Shown: piece by piece, positions 38,625-47,578 of the stretch
Layout of the letters: every line of letters begins with the position of its first letter
Position numbering within the stretch: position 1 is the first letter of the stretch
From: Nitrospira japonica
GTDB lineage: Bacteria > Nitrospirota > Thermodesulfovibrionia > UBA6902
Direction of reading: 5' to 3'
NCBI GenBank assembly: GCA_020723105.1
Contig: DYJL01000007.1
Span: 89,984-153,983 of the forward strand
DNA length: 64,000 nucleotides
Program-made: the position numbers and the translations under genes
The notes under the pieces: generated by a model
The model's input: the letters and a program-made list of their open reading frames with translations, nothing else
Databases searched by the model: none
What the model was told of the DNA's origin: nothing

Positions 38625-40970
38625 GTGAATATTCTGTTTGTAGTAAGTGCTTCGTTATTTCTGGTTTGTTTTTATAACCCGCATATCTCAATGGCTGCGC
38701 CTCAGCATGACGGGACGCCCCCCATGCAGGTAAGAGCCAGCAAGCATTCTGATTTTCTGAGAATAGTTCTTGAAGGCCCTGACGCTCTGATATCCAATGG
38801 GAAAGTGGCCCGTGAAGGGGAAAATATTGTTGTTAAATTTTCAGATGCAGATTTTGTGTTAATGCAGAAGAAACTGCTTATACCGTATAAGAAAAATAAT
38901 AACGCAATAATATTTTCAGTAAACGATATAGGTATTTTGAAGGTTTTTACTCTTAAAGAACCGAGCCGCCTTGTCATTGATGCATTTAAGGGGGTAACTG
39001 CAGCCAAGCCAGTTAAAAAAGACAGCAACGCTGGTAAAAACAAGATCAGCACATCAGTATCTTTTTTCAGTACGGACGCTGAGGCCTCTACCATTCAGGA
39101 AAAACATAATGCGGACCGCCCTGTTTCAGAACAAAATCATAATCAGGAGAGTGCAGCAATTGCTAATGATGACAGAGCTGACGAGAGCAGTTTTATTCCT
39201 GAGAAATTCAAGAAAACATGGACCCTTCTGAAAAAAGAAAATAATCTGCATAAGGTAATGGCAGAGCTTTCAGCAAACAAACCTTCCGATGTTGAGTCTC
39301 TTGCTGTTTATCATTTTATCTATGGTGAAGCCTTGAGTGCTATGAAGCGGCATCTTGAAGCCATAGAACAACTGCGTCTGGCATATATATATGCATCTGA
39401 TGAAAAGCTGAAAGAAATATCGCTTGTCAGAAGGGCTGAGGAGTATGTAGCACTTGGTTTTATATATGAAGCAGAGAGCAATTACTCTGTTTTTATAAAA
39501 GACTATCCGTCATCAAAATATCTTGAGAAGGCGCACTTGGGGATGGCTGATTGTTTATCAGAGACCGGATATTATGATGAAGCAGTAGAACACTACGAAA
39601 AAGCGGGCCAGAGCCCCGAAGTTATGTTTCATCTGGCCAATGCATTGCAGCAACTTGAAAATATTGATGAAGCCCGGAAGGTATATATGGATGCTCTGCA
39701 GGCTGATAAAACTTATCCCCAAAGATCTCCAGAAACGCTTTATCTTATGGGTGAGAATCTGAGGATGTCCGGTAAACTCACCGAGGCAAAAGAATTTTTA
39801 TCGTCTGTCAATAACAGCCCTTACAAAGATAATGCCAGTATCAGTCTCGGCCTTATAGCAATGGAGGAATCTGACAATGAAGAGGCTATAAAATATTTTC
39901 GCTCTGCAACCTCTTCAAAAAATATGAAAGTAAAAATTAAAGCCTTATTCGATCTTTCATTGGCCTTTCTTAAAAGCGGCAGGCTGAAGGAGTCCACTGC
40001 AACTCTTGAAGAAGTGAGAAAGAATTATCCCGATTCTTCCATGTATGATGAGGCACTGCTGGTGCTCTCCAAACTTTATAAACACGAGGGCCGCATAAAA
40101 GAATCTGTTTCTCTGCTAAAAGAACTTGTTTATGGGAGTTATCCTCCCAAGGATGTCTTCAGTGAAATTGAAACTCTTTTAGTTGAAGTAAGCGGGAAAA
40201 CAGGCGCTGGTGCAGATGGAGGATTGGATTTCACAACTTTATGGAAAGAATTTGGACAATGGATGCTGGATGCAACAAGAGGGGAGTTTTTGCTGAAAAT
40301 GGCAACAAATCTTAAACCTGAGGGGCAACCATTCCTTCAGTTAAGTTCATGGCTTGTGGAGAATACCTCCGGGAATGTAAGGCTGACTGCAGCGTTTAAC
40401 CTGGCAGATTATTATGCAGGACTGGAAGAGATTCAGCTTGCAGAGAAATATCTTGCAGTTGTGAAAGAAACGGGCAAAGAATTAAAAGCCAGGCAGTCAA
40501 GTGACGCTGTCCTGAGGATTGAAGCCAGGATAAATCAAATCAGTAAAAACACAGAGGCTGCGTTAAAGAATGTTATGTCCCTTAAGGAATTTGAAACAGG
40601 AGATTATAAGCTGCTCGGAAAAATAATATCTGACCTGAAACAATCCGGCTCAGGCAATATAAAACAGGCGCTGGCTTATTATGAAAAAATGATAAATAAA
40701 GTTGAGGGAGAAAATGAAGATTATATCAGACTGGCGGATTTTCTTTATAACACTGATGAAGAAAGGGCCCTTAAATATTACCGGATTGTTTATGAAAAAA
40801 ATCCAAAGGATGAATGGACCATATACAGGATTGGCCTTATAGTTGATATGCCTGAGACCGGCAAGATGTTAAGCCAGTTGGAAAAAGGCGATAATCTGTT
40901 GAGCCGTATTGCAAGAACGAAGCTTATGGAGATCAATCTCTTAAATAAAATAAACGAGGTATATCAATAA
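38625..40970 (+). CDS. exported TPR protein with AMIN-like N-terminal domain
   Basis: Signal-peptide-like N-terminus; VRASKHSDFLRIVLEGPDAL...SRLVIDAFKG; multiple TPRs. Confidence 0.78.
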   Translation: MNILFVVSASLFLVCFYNPHISMAAPQHDGTPPMQVRASKHSDFLRIVLEGPDALISNGKVAREGENIVVKFSDADFVLMQKKLLIPYKKNNNAIIFSVNDIGILKVFTLKEPSRLVIDAFKGVTAAKPVKKDSNAGKNKISTSVSFFSTDAEASTIQEKHNADRPVSEQNHNQESAAIANDDRADESSFIPEKFKKTWTLLKKENNLHKVMAELSANKPSDVESLAVYHFIYGEALSAMKRHLEAIEQLRLAYIYASDEKLKEISLVRRAEEYVALGFIYEAESNYSVFIKDYPSSKYLEKAHLGMADCLSETGYYDEAVEHYEKAGQSPEVMFHLANALQQLENIDEARKVYMDALQADKTYPQRSPETLYLMGENLRMSGKLTEAKEFLSSVNNSPYKDNASISLGLIAMEESDNEEAIKYFRSATSSKNMKVKIKALFDLSLAFLKSGRLKESTATLEEVRKNYPDSSMYDEALLVLSKLYKHEGRIKESVSLLKELVYGSYPPKDVFSEIETLLVEVSGKTGAGADGGLDFTTLWKEFGQWMLDATRGEFLLKMATNLKPEGQPFLQLSSWLVENTSGNVRLTAAFNLADYYAGLEEIQLAEKYLAVVKETGKELKARQSSDAVLRIEARINQISKNTEAALKNVMSLKEFETGDYKLLGKIISDLKQSGSGNIKQALAYYEKMINKVEGENEDYIRLADFLYNTDEERALKYYRIVYEKNPKDEWTIYRIGLIVDMPETGKMLSQLEKGDNLLSRIARTKLMEINLLNKINEVYQ

Positions 40971-41831
40971 TTGGACCAGACCGTCAGGCTGAATGAAGCA
41001 TTTAACAGTTTTACGCAGGCCTCAAAAAGCCTCGAGACATATTATGCAAAGCTGAGAGAGAAGGTCCAGTATCTTACAGAGGAACTGGAGAAGAAGAACG
41101 CTCAGCTTAGCGAATTTGAAAAACAGAATGAGCGGAATTCCAGGCTGATAGCAATGGGAGAAATGGCTGCAAAAATTGTCCATGAAATCAGAAGTCCTTT
41201 ATGCAGCATAGAACTCTTTTCCACCATGCTTTCAAAGGACCTCGAAGGTACAGCTCATGCCGAAATGTCCAGGGGTATTTCAACCGGCATACAGAGCCTC
41301 AACAACATCCTTACAAATATGCTGTTGTTTGCCAGAAATCAGAAACCCTCTTTCCGGGAGGTAAGGCTTGCTGCAGTTGTTGAGGAATCAATAAAAATGC
41401 TGAGTCCTCTTGCAGAAATCAGGGGGGTCAATGTTGTAACGAATTTGACGAACGACGTTACAGATGGAGATGCGGAATTATCAAAACAGGTTTTTATGAA
41501 TATATTTCTTAATGCAATCCAGGCTATGCCTGACGGAGGGAGACTGGAAGTTTCAATGCAGTCAGATGATGAATTCATAACCGTAGCAGTCACAGACGAA
41601 GGGGAGGGTATCAACCCTGAAAACTTAGAAAAAATATTCGATCCTTTTTTCAGCACAAAAGACAAAGGTACCGGGCTGGGACTTACAATTGCTTACAAAA
41701 TAATGCAGTGCCACAATGGTTTTATAAAGGCCTTTAAAAACGCTGATAAAGGAAGCATCTTTTATCTTTATTTTCCAAAAAATAAAAATGCAGTCAGCAG
41801 AAAAGAGGATGTATTATGCATGAACAGATAA
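40971..41831 (+). CDS. soluble sensor histidine kinase (FlrB/FleS-like by position)
   Basis: MGEMAAKIVHEIRSPLCSIELF, GTGLGLTIAYKIM. Confidence 0.9.
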   Translation: MDQTVRLNEAFNSFTQASKSLETYYAKLREKVQYLTEELEKKNAQLSEFEKQNERNSRLIAMGEMAAKIVHEIRSPLCSIELFSTMLSKDLEGTAHAEMSRGISTGIQSLNNILTNMLLFARNQKPSFREVRLAAVVEESIKMLSPLAEIRGVNVVTNLTNDVTDGDAELSKQVFMNIFLNAIQAMPDGGRLEVSMQSDDEFITVAVTDEGEGINPENLEKIFDPFFSTKDKGTGLGLTIAYKIMQCHNGFIKAFKNADKGSIFYLYFPKNKNAVSRKEDVLCMNR

Positions 41832-43123
41832 AAACAATACTTGTCGTAGATGATGATACACAACTAAGGGCAGCCTTAAAAGAGGCCATCACCAGGATTG
41901 GTTATTCCGTTCTGCTTGCCGAAGACCCTGTTGATGCGCTGAAGAAACTCGAAGACACCCCTGTAGCCATGATTGTAACAGATATGAAAATGCCCAGAAT
42001 GGACGGCGTTGCATTTATAAAAGAGGCGCGTAAAAGGGTTGGCAACCTGCCGATTCTTGTTATAACAGGTTTTGCGACAATTGAGAATGCTGTTAATGCC
42101 ATGAAAGAAGGGGCCTGTGATTATCTGATGAAGCCGTTTTCCTTTGATGCTTTAATGAAGGCCATTGAATACATTATGTCTGGTTTTTCATATGCTCATG
42201 AAGAAGTATTAACCAATAATGAGACTATGAAGAACCTGATACAGCTTGCGCGGAGTGTAGCTTTGAGTGATATGACGGTGCTTATTCTTGGCGAGAGCGG
42301 TACAGGAAAAGAATTGTTTGCCAGGTACATTCACAAGACCAGTCACCGGGGCAAGAAACAGTTTATTGCAGTCAACTGCGCGGCTATTCCTGACAACCTT
42401 CTTGAATCCGAACTTTTTGGCTATGAAAAAGGCGCTTTTACAGGTGCAATGGAGAGGAAGATCGGCAAGTTTGAGCTGGCTCATGGAGGGACCATTCTTC
42501 TTGATGAAATAGGAGAGATGTCGGCTACATTACAGGCAAAATTATTAAGGGTGCTGCAGGAGAGAGAGATTGACCGGATAGGGGGCAAACAACCTGTGCC
42601 TGTTGATGTAAGAATAATTGCTACTACCAACAGGGACCTCAAGAAAGAAATAAATGAAGGGAAATTCAGAGAGGACCTTTATTACAGATTAAGCGCTTTT
42701 CCTATTTCTCTGCCTCCGTTAAGAGAGAGAACAGAAGATATCCCGTTACTATCGGAGCATTTTGTAAAAAAATTCGCTGCACAACTGAATAAAAGTATCG
42801 CTGGTTTTACTAAAGAGGCAGAGGAGCTGCTTGTAACGAGGTCCTGGAAAGGGAATATCCGGGAACTTGAGAATGCAATTCAGAGGTCCGTCCTCATCGC
42901 CAAGACTGATCTTATAAATACAGATGATTTTATGTTTGAAGGAGCTCCTGAGCAGGGCGGTCCTAATAACGGAAGCTTGAAGGAGATGGAAATGGGCCTG
43001 ATACTTAAGACACTGGAGGAGGCAAATGGCAATAAGACCAGGGCCGCAAAAGTGCTTGGTGTGAGCGTCAGAACAATCAGGAACAAACTTTATGAATACG
43101 GGAAAAATTTTCCCACAGTGTGA
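41816..43123 (+). CDS. sigma-54-dependent response regulator (FlrC/FleR-like by position)
   Basis: REC, LGESGTGKELFARYIH, GAFTGA, HTH; immediately upstream of flgB. Confidence 0.93.
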   Translation: MHEQIKTILVVDDDTQLRAALKEAITRIGYSVLLAEDPVDALKKLEDTPVAMIVTDMKMPRMDGVAFIKEARKRVGNLPILVITGFATIENAVNAMKEGACDYLMKPFSFDALMKAIEYIMSGFSYAHEEVLTNNETMKNLIQLARSVALSDMTVLILGESGTGKELFARYIHKTSHRGKKQFIAVNCAAIPDNLLESELFGYEKGAFTGAMERKIGKFELAHGGTILLDEIGEMSATLQAKLLRVLQEREIDRIGGKQPVPVDVRIIATTNRDLKKEINEGKFREDLYYRLSAFPISLPPLRERTEDIPLLSEHFVKKFAAQLNKSIAGFTKEAEELLVTRSWKGNIRELENAIQRSVLIAKTDLINTDDFMFEGAPEQGGPNNGSLKEMEMGLILKTLEEANGNKTRAAKVLGVSVRTIRNKLYEYGKNFPTV

Positions 43124-43250
43124 AAAAATTGACGGAGGCGGGTTAACGGGGTCAAAGAAGCGATGAAGTCAGGCAGTGAAGATAGTGCAACATGTATGAA
43201 AAGTGCTGTTTTTTATGCTACTTACTCTATTACAGCATGTCTCCATCGCT

Positions 43251-43266
43251 TGGCATGATTCTTGTA
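43251..43266 (+). promoter_or_regulatory. sigma-54-like promoter TGGCATGATTCTTGTA upstream of flgB
   Basis: -24 element exact, -12 TTGT; 26 nt upstream of flgB ATG with aggag in between. Confidence 0.7.
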
Positions 43267-43291
43267 ACATATATGAATTTAGGAGATAGCA

Positions 43292-43663
43292 ATGGACAAA
43301 GGGTTTAAAGTTCTTGAAAAAATAGTACAGGCTGCAAATATAAGGCAGAAAGTAATCGCCTCCAATATTGCCAATGCAGATACGCCCGGATATAAGGCTA
43401 AAGATGTAAAGTTCAATAATCTGCTCGGCAAGCAGATGAAGCTTTTGACGACAGACCCTAAACACACAGGCGGAGGGAGTGCAGATAATCTCAGCAGTAA
43501 AACAGAGGTTGAAAAAAATCTGTCCTGGGAGGACCGTAATAACGTAGAACTCAATGTTGAGATGGCGCATATGACAGAAAATGCCCTTCTTCATGATACT
43601 GCGGTTACGATCCTGGGAACAAAAATAAAAATGTATAAAAACGCTATAAGCGTTAGAAGGTGA
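43292..43663 (+). CDS. flgB: flagellar basal-body rod protein FlgB
   Basis: ASNIANADTPGYKAKDVKF. Confidence 0.95.
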   Translation: MDKGFKVLEKIVQAANIRQKVIASNIANADTPGYKAKDVKFNNLLGKQMKLLTTDPKHTGGGSADNLSSKTEVEKNLSWEDRNNVELNVEMAHMTENALLHDTAVTILGTKIKMYKNAISVRR

Positions 43664-43690
43664 TGCAGTAAAGGCGTGAAGGGAGGTTAG

Positions 43691-44098
43691 ATGGATATTT
43701 TCAAGGTGAGCGCCTCGGCGCTTGAAGCACAGCGGGTAAGAATGAATACGATAGCCTCTAACATGGCCAATGCACAGACGACAAAGACAGAGGCCGGCGG
43801 TCCGTATGTGAGGAAGGATGTAGTATTTTCAGCAACACCGGTGACATCAAATCCGGCTGATAAACTTGACGGTGTGCGGGTAAGCAATGTAGTTGAAGAC
43901 AAAAAACCGCCTGTAACAATTTATGATCCGGGACATCCGGACGCAGATGAAAACGGTTATGTTTCAATGCCAAATATAAATGTAATAGAAGAGATGGTGA
44001 ATATGATGATGGCGCTTCGTGCGTATGAAGCAAATGTCAGGGCCTTTAACATATCCAAGGGCATGTTTCAGAAGGCGCTGGAGCTTGGGAGGTTATAG
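43691..44098 (+). CDS. flgC: flagellar basal-body rod protein FlgC
   Basis: MNTIASNMANAQTTKTEAGGPYVRKDVVF, C-terminal MMMALRAYEANVRAFNISKGM. Confidence 0.96.
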   Translation: MDIFKVSASALEAQRVRMNTIASNMANAQTTKTEAGGPYVRKDVVFSATPVTSNPADKLDGVRVSNVVEDKKPPVTIYDPGHPDADENGYVSMPNINVIEEMVNMMMALRAYEANVRAFNISKGMFQKALELGRL

Positions 44099-44403
44099 TG
44101 ACTGATATTTCCATAAAGAATATCGGCAATACGATTTCAACCAGCAATGTGGACCAGAAGAATGCATCCTCATCAAAGCAGGTTTCCGGAAACAGTTTTG
44201 ACGATGTTATCAATGAGGCCCTGAGCAAAGTTTCTGCAGTGCAGAATGATGTGGACCAGGCCGTAAGTGAATTGGCAAAAGGCGGAGACATTACAAGCGC
44301 CATTCTTGCGGTAGAGAAGGCGGACATGTCATTTCAGTTGATGGTGGAAATAAGGAACAAGCTGATAAACACTTATGAGGAAGTCATGAGGATGTCGGTT
44401 TGA
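44098..44403 (+). CDS. fliE: flagellar hook-basal body protein FliE
   Basis: C-terminus VEKADMSFQLMVEIRNKLINTYEEVMRMSV. Confidence 0.95.
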   Translation: MTDISIKNIGNTISTSNVDQKNASSSKQVSGNSFDDVINEALSKVSAVQNDVDQAVSELAKGGDITSAILAVEKADMSFQLMVEIRNKLINTYEEVMRMSV

Positions 44404-44448
44404 TGAATAAATTTCGAATTTCGAATATCAAATTACGAAATTGGGAGA

Positions 44449-46008
44449 GTGGATATGGCAGCTATTGACAACGTTATTGAGAATCTGAAACTCTGGCCGG
44501 CCCGCAAAAAGACTACTGCTCTGGCAGTCATAATAATAAGCATAGCCAGTGTAGTGCTTCTTATTTCATGGCTTGAAAAAGTGGATTATCAGGTTTTATT
44601 TTCCAACCTGTCTGATAACGATGCCGGAAAAATAATCCAGGAATTGCAGGAGAAGAAGATACCGTATAAAGTCGGCCTGGGAGGTTCGATCCTTGTTGCT
44701 TCAGACCAGGTCTATGACGTCAGGCTTCAGCTTGCAGCGCAGGGGCTTCCCCAGGGGGGCGGGGTAGGCTTTGAGATTTTTGATAATACAAATTTTACCA
44801 CAAGCGAATTTGTCCAGAAGCTTAATTACAAAAGGGCGCTCGAAGGAGAACTGTCAAGGACTATACGTTCCCTTACAGGAGTGGAGCAGTGCCGGGTGCA
44901 TCTGGTAGTCCCTGAAAAATCCATATTCGCACTTCAGGAGAACAAGCAAAATGCATCTGCAGCGGTCTTCCTGTTTCTCAAGCAGGGAAGAAAACTCAGT
45001 AGCAGCGAGGTGGAAGGGATAATACACCTTGTTGCAAGCAGCGTTGAGGGGCTGAATACCGAGAATATTACTGTTGTGGACAGTAAAGGTGAACTCCTTC
45101 AGAAACCTAACAGCGACAGCATGCTGAGTCTCAGCAATACGCAGATGGAATTTCAGCATAACTATGAAACAAATCTGGCAGCCAAGATTGTCAGCATGCT
45201 CGAGCCGGTGGCTGGCAGGGGGAAGGTAAAGGCCAAGATTTCAGCTTCATTCGACTTCAGGAAAAGTGAAAAGACCGAGGAGAAATATGATCCTGAAGGT
45301 ATAGTTGTAAGGAGTGAACAGAAGAGCACGGAAAAATCAACTTCAGGGTCCCCGTCCGGCATACCCGGTGTTGCTTCAAATATTCCGGGAGACGGCAGTC
45401 CGCAAGTCTCTTCCTCGCAGGGACAGTCCCAGAAGCAGGATGAAATGATCAATTACGAGACGAGCAAGACGGTTACTCATGTAGTTGAATCACCTGTTAC
45501 GCTGGAGAGGCTGACAGTCGCAATATTGGTAGACGGCATTCTTCCTTCCCAGCAGGGTTCAGTAGAAAATGCAAAGCAATATGTTCCGCGTTCTGAAGAA
45601 GACATTAAATTTTATGAAGACATCGTTAAAAAGACTGTAGGTTTTACATCAGACAGGGGAGATGAAATCAGTGTGAAAGTCATGCCGTTCAGGGAGATGG
45701 AAATATCTGATATGCAGGAAGCTCCGAAGGAATATATGCCGATCATTCTCAAGGCCCTGAAATATCTCGTGCCGGTTGTTGTAACTCTGTTAATCTTCCT
45801 TCTTATAATACGCCCTCTGCTCAAGTCTGTAACAGCGCCTGTGGCAAGAGCTACATCTGCAGCTACCAGGATTGCAGGGGATACTGGAATACTTGAAAAT
45901 CCCGCGCAGCCCGGTGAGATTACGCTTGAGAAAAAGGTTATTGAATGGGCCAGTAAAAATCCCCAGCAGGCTGCAGTGCTGGTGAAGGGATGGCTTGAGG
46001 AGCAATAA
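44449..46008 (+). CDS. fliF: flagellar M-ring protein FliF
   Basis: DYQVLFSNLSDNDAGKIIQELQEKKIPYKV, LEGELSRTIRSLTGVEQCRVHLVVPEKS. Confidence 0.97.
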   Translation: MDMAAIDNVIENLKLWPARKKTTALAVIIISIASVVLLISWLEKVDYQVLFSNLSDNDAGKIIQELQEKKIPYKVGLGGSILVASDQVYDVRLQLAAQGLPQGGGVGFEIFDNTNFTTSEFVQKLNYKRALEGELSRTIRSLTGVEQCRVHLVVPEKSIFALQENKQNASAAVFLFLKQGRKLSSSEVEGIIHLVASSVEGLNTENITVVDSKGELLQKPNSDSMLSLSNTQMEFQHNYETNLAAKIVSMLEPVAGRGKVKAKISASFDFRKSEKTEEKYDPEGIVVRSEQKSTEKSTSGSPSGIPGVASNIPGDGSPQVSSSQGQSQKQDEMINYETSKTVTHVVESPVTLERLTVAILVDGILPSQQGSVENAKQYVPRSEEDIKFYEDIVKKTVGFTSDRGDEISVKVMPFREMEISDMQEAPKEYMPIILKALKYLVPVVVTLLIFLLIIRPLLKSVTAPVARATSAATRIAGDTGILENPAQPGEITLEKKVIEWASKNPQQAAVLVKGWLEEQ

Positions 46009-46995
46009 ATGGCAATGAACGGTTATGAGAAGGCTGCCTTGTTTCTGAGCGCTGTCGGTGAGGAGACAGCAGCTCTGATATTAAAGGACCTGGACCCAGA
46101 TACTATAGGTAGAATCACGTCATATATGGCGCGCATGAAAAAAACCGACGTCAGCAAGGTTGAGAGTGTTCTTGTTGAGACTCTTGAAAAAGTGGACAGC
46201 GGTGAAATTAAGCAGGTCAGGGGCGGGGATTATGTGAAGAAAATATTGACCCGGGGGCTCGGCAATGAAAATGCCGAGAAAATACTGGAGATGGTCTCCA
46301 GGGAAAGCCCTCTGGAATCCCTCAAATGGATAAACCCAAAAACTCTCTCAAGTTTTCTTGTTACGGAGCATCCTCAGACTATCGCATTAATATTGTGTCT
46401 CCTTGAAGCAGAACAGGCCGCAGCAATTATAGAGGCCTTGCCGGAGCAGATCAGAGGTGATGTAGCTATGAGAGTAGCGACAACTGAGAGGATACCTGAT
46501 AGTGCATTGACGGAGATAGAAGAGGTACTGAAGTGTCAGATGGATATGGGGAAGGGGGACCAGGGGAAGACTTTTCAGGGCACAAAAGTCATAGCAGAGA
46601 TTTTAAATTTCTGTGAAAGGACTACCGAGCAAAAAGTTCTGGAAAATATAGAAGGTCAAAACAGCCCCTTGGCGGATTCAATAAGAGAGCTTATGCTTGT
46701 CTTTGACGATCTCGACAAGATTGATGACCGGGGCATTCAGCTTGTTATGAAAGAGATCTCTTCAGAGGACCTTACCCTTGCACTGAAAACAGCATCGGAT
46801 TCACTGAAGCAGAAAATATTCAAGAACATGTCCCAGAGAGCTGTGCAGATTTTGAAAGAGGAAATGGAAGCGAGGGGGCCTGTCAAGGTGTCTGATGTTG
46901 AGAAGGCCCAGCAGAACATCGTGAAGATTGCCAGAAAACTTGATGAAGAGGGTAAGATCGCAATTGCGGGACGCGGCAAGGAGGAATTTGTCTGA
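46009..46995 (+). CDS. fliG: flagellar motor switch protein FliG
   Basis: KAALFLSAVGEETAALILKDLDPD, EHPQTIALILC, MKEISSEDLTLALKTAS. Confidence 0.97.
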   Translation: MAMNGYEKAALFLSAVGEETAALILKDLDPDTIGRITSYMARMKKTDVSKVESVLVETLEKVDSGEIKQVRGGDYVKKILTRGLGNENAEKILEMVSRESPLESLKWINPKTLSSFLVTEHPQTIALILCLLEAEQAAAIIEALPEQIRGDVAMRVATTERIPDSALTEIEEVLKCQMDMGKGDQGKTFQGTKVIAEILNFCERTTEQKVLENIEGQNSPLADSIRELMLVFDDLDKIDDRGIQLVMKEISSEDLTLALKTASDSLKQKIFKNMSQRAVQILKEEMEARGPVKVSDVEKAQQNIVKIARKLDEEGKIAIAGRGKEEFV

Positions 46996-47578
46996 GAGCA
47001 GAATTTTGAGAAACAGTAGTGCCGTTATTTTCAGCATGCCTTCACTGGAAGAAGAAAAGGACCATAAATCGCTTTTACATAAGGCAGAGGAAATCCAGAG
47101 ACTGGCGTATGAGGAAGGTTTTTCATCAGGCGAGAAGGCAGGTTTTTCGCATGGAGAAGAAAAAGCGCTTATATTGTTGGAGCGGCTTGAGGGCCTAATC
47201 CAGGAGCTGACAGCATTTATGGATAATTCAGTCCAGAAGCTTACGCCGCAAGTAGTAGAACTCGCAAGCGCTATAGCCAAGAAAATAATAATTGAAGAAG
47301 TGAGCGTTAAACCGGATCTTATTGTGAAAATGGTGAAAGAGGCCCTGAAAAGATTACAGCGGATGGGGACCATCACAATTAAAATTAATCCGTCTCTTTA
47401 TGAATTATTCAGGGAAAAGAAGCCAGATTTGCTTGAGGTCCATCCTGATATAGTTTTTGATGTCAATTCTCAGGTGCCGGTTACAGCGCCGCTTGTAATA
47501 AGCGATATAGAAGAGGTTGTAACAGATATTGATTCGTTGTTGTCAAATATTATAGAAGAGATGAAAAGACAAAGATGA
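46988..47578 (+). CDS. fliH: flagellar assembly protein FliH (likely TTG start)
   Basis: Position between fliG and fliI, FliH-type domain; TTG 46988 preceded by gagg preferred to the track start at 46928. Confidence 0.85.
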   Translation: MSESRILRNSSAVIFSMPSLEEEKDHKSLLHKAEEIQRLAYEEGFSSGEKAGFSHGEEKALILLERLEGLIQELTAFMDNSVQKLTPQVVELASAIAKKIIIEEVSVKPDLIVKMVKEALKRLQRMGTITIKINPSLYELFREKKPDLLEVHPDIVFDVNSQVPVTAPLVISDIEEVVTDIDSLLSNIIEEMKRQR

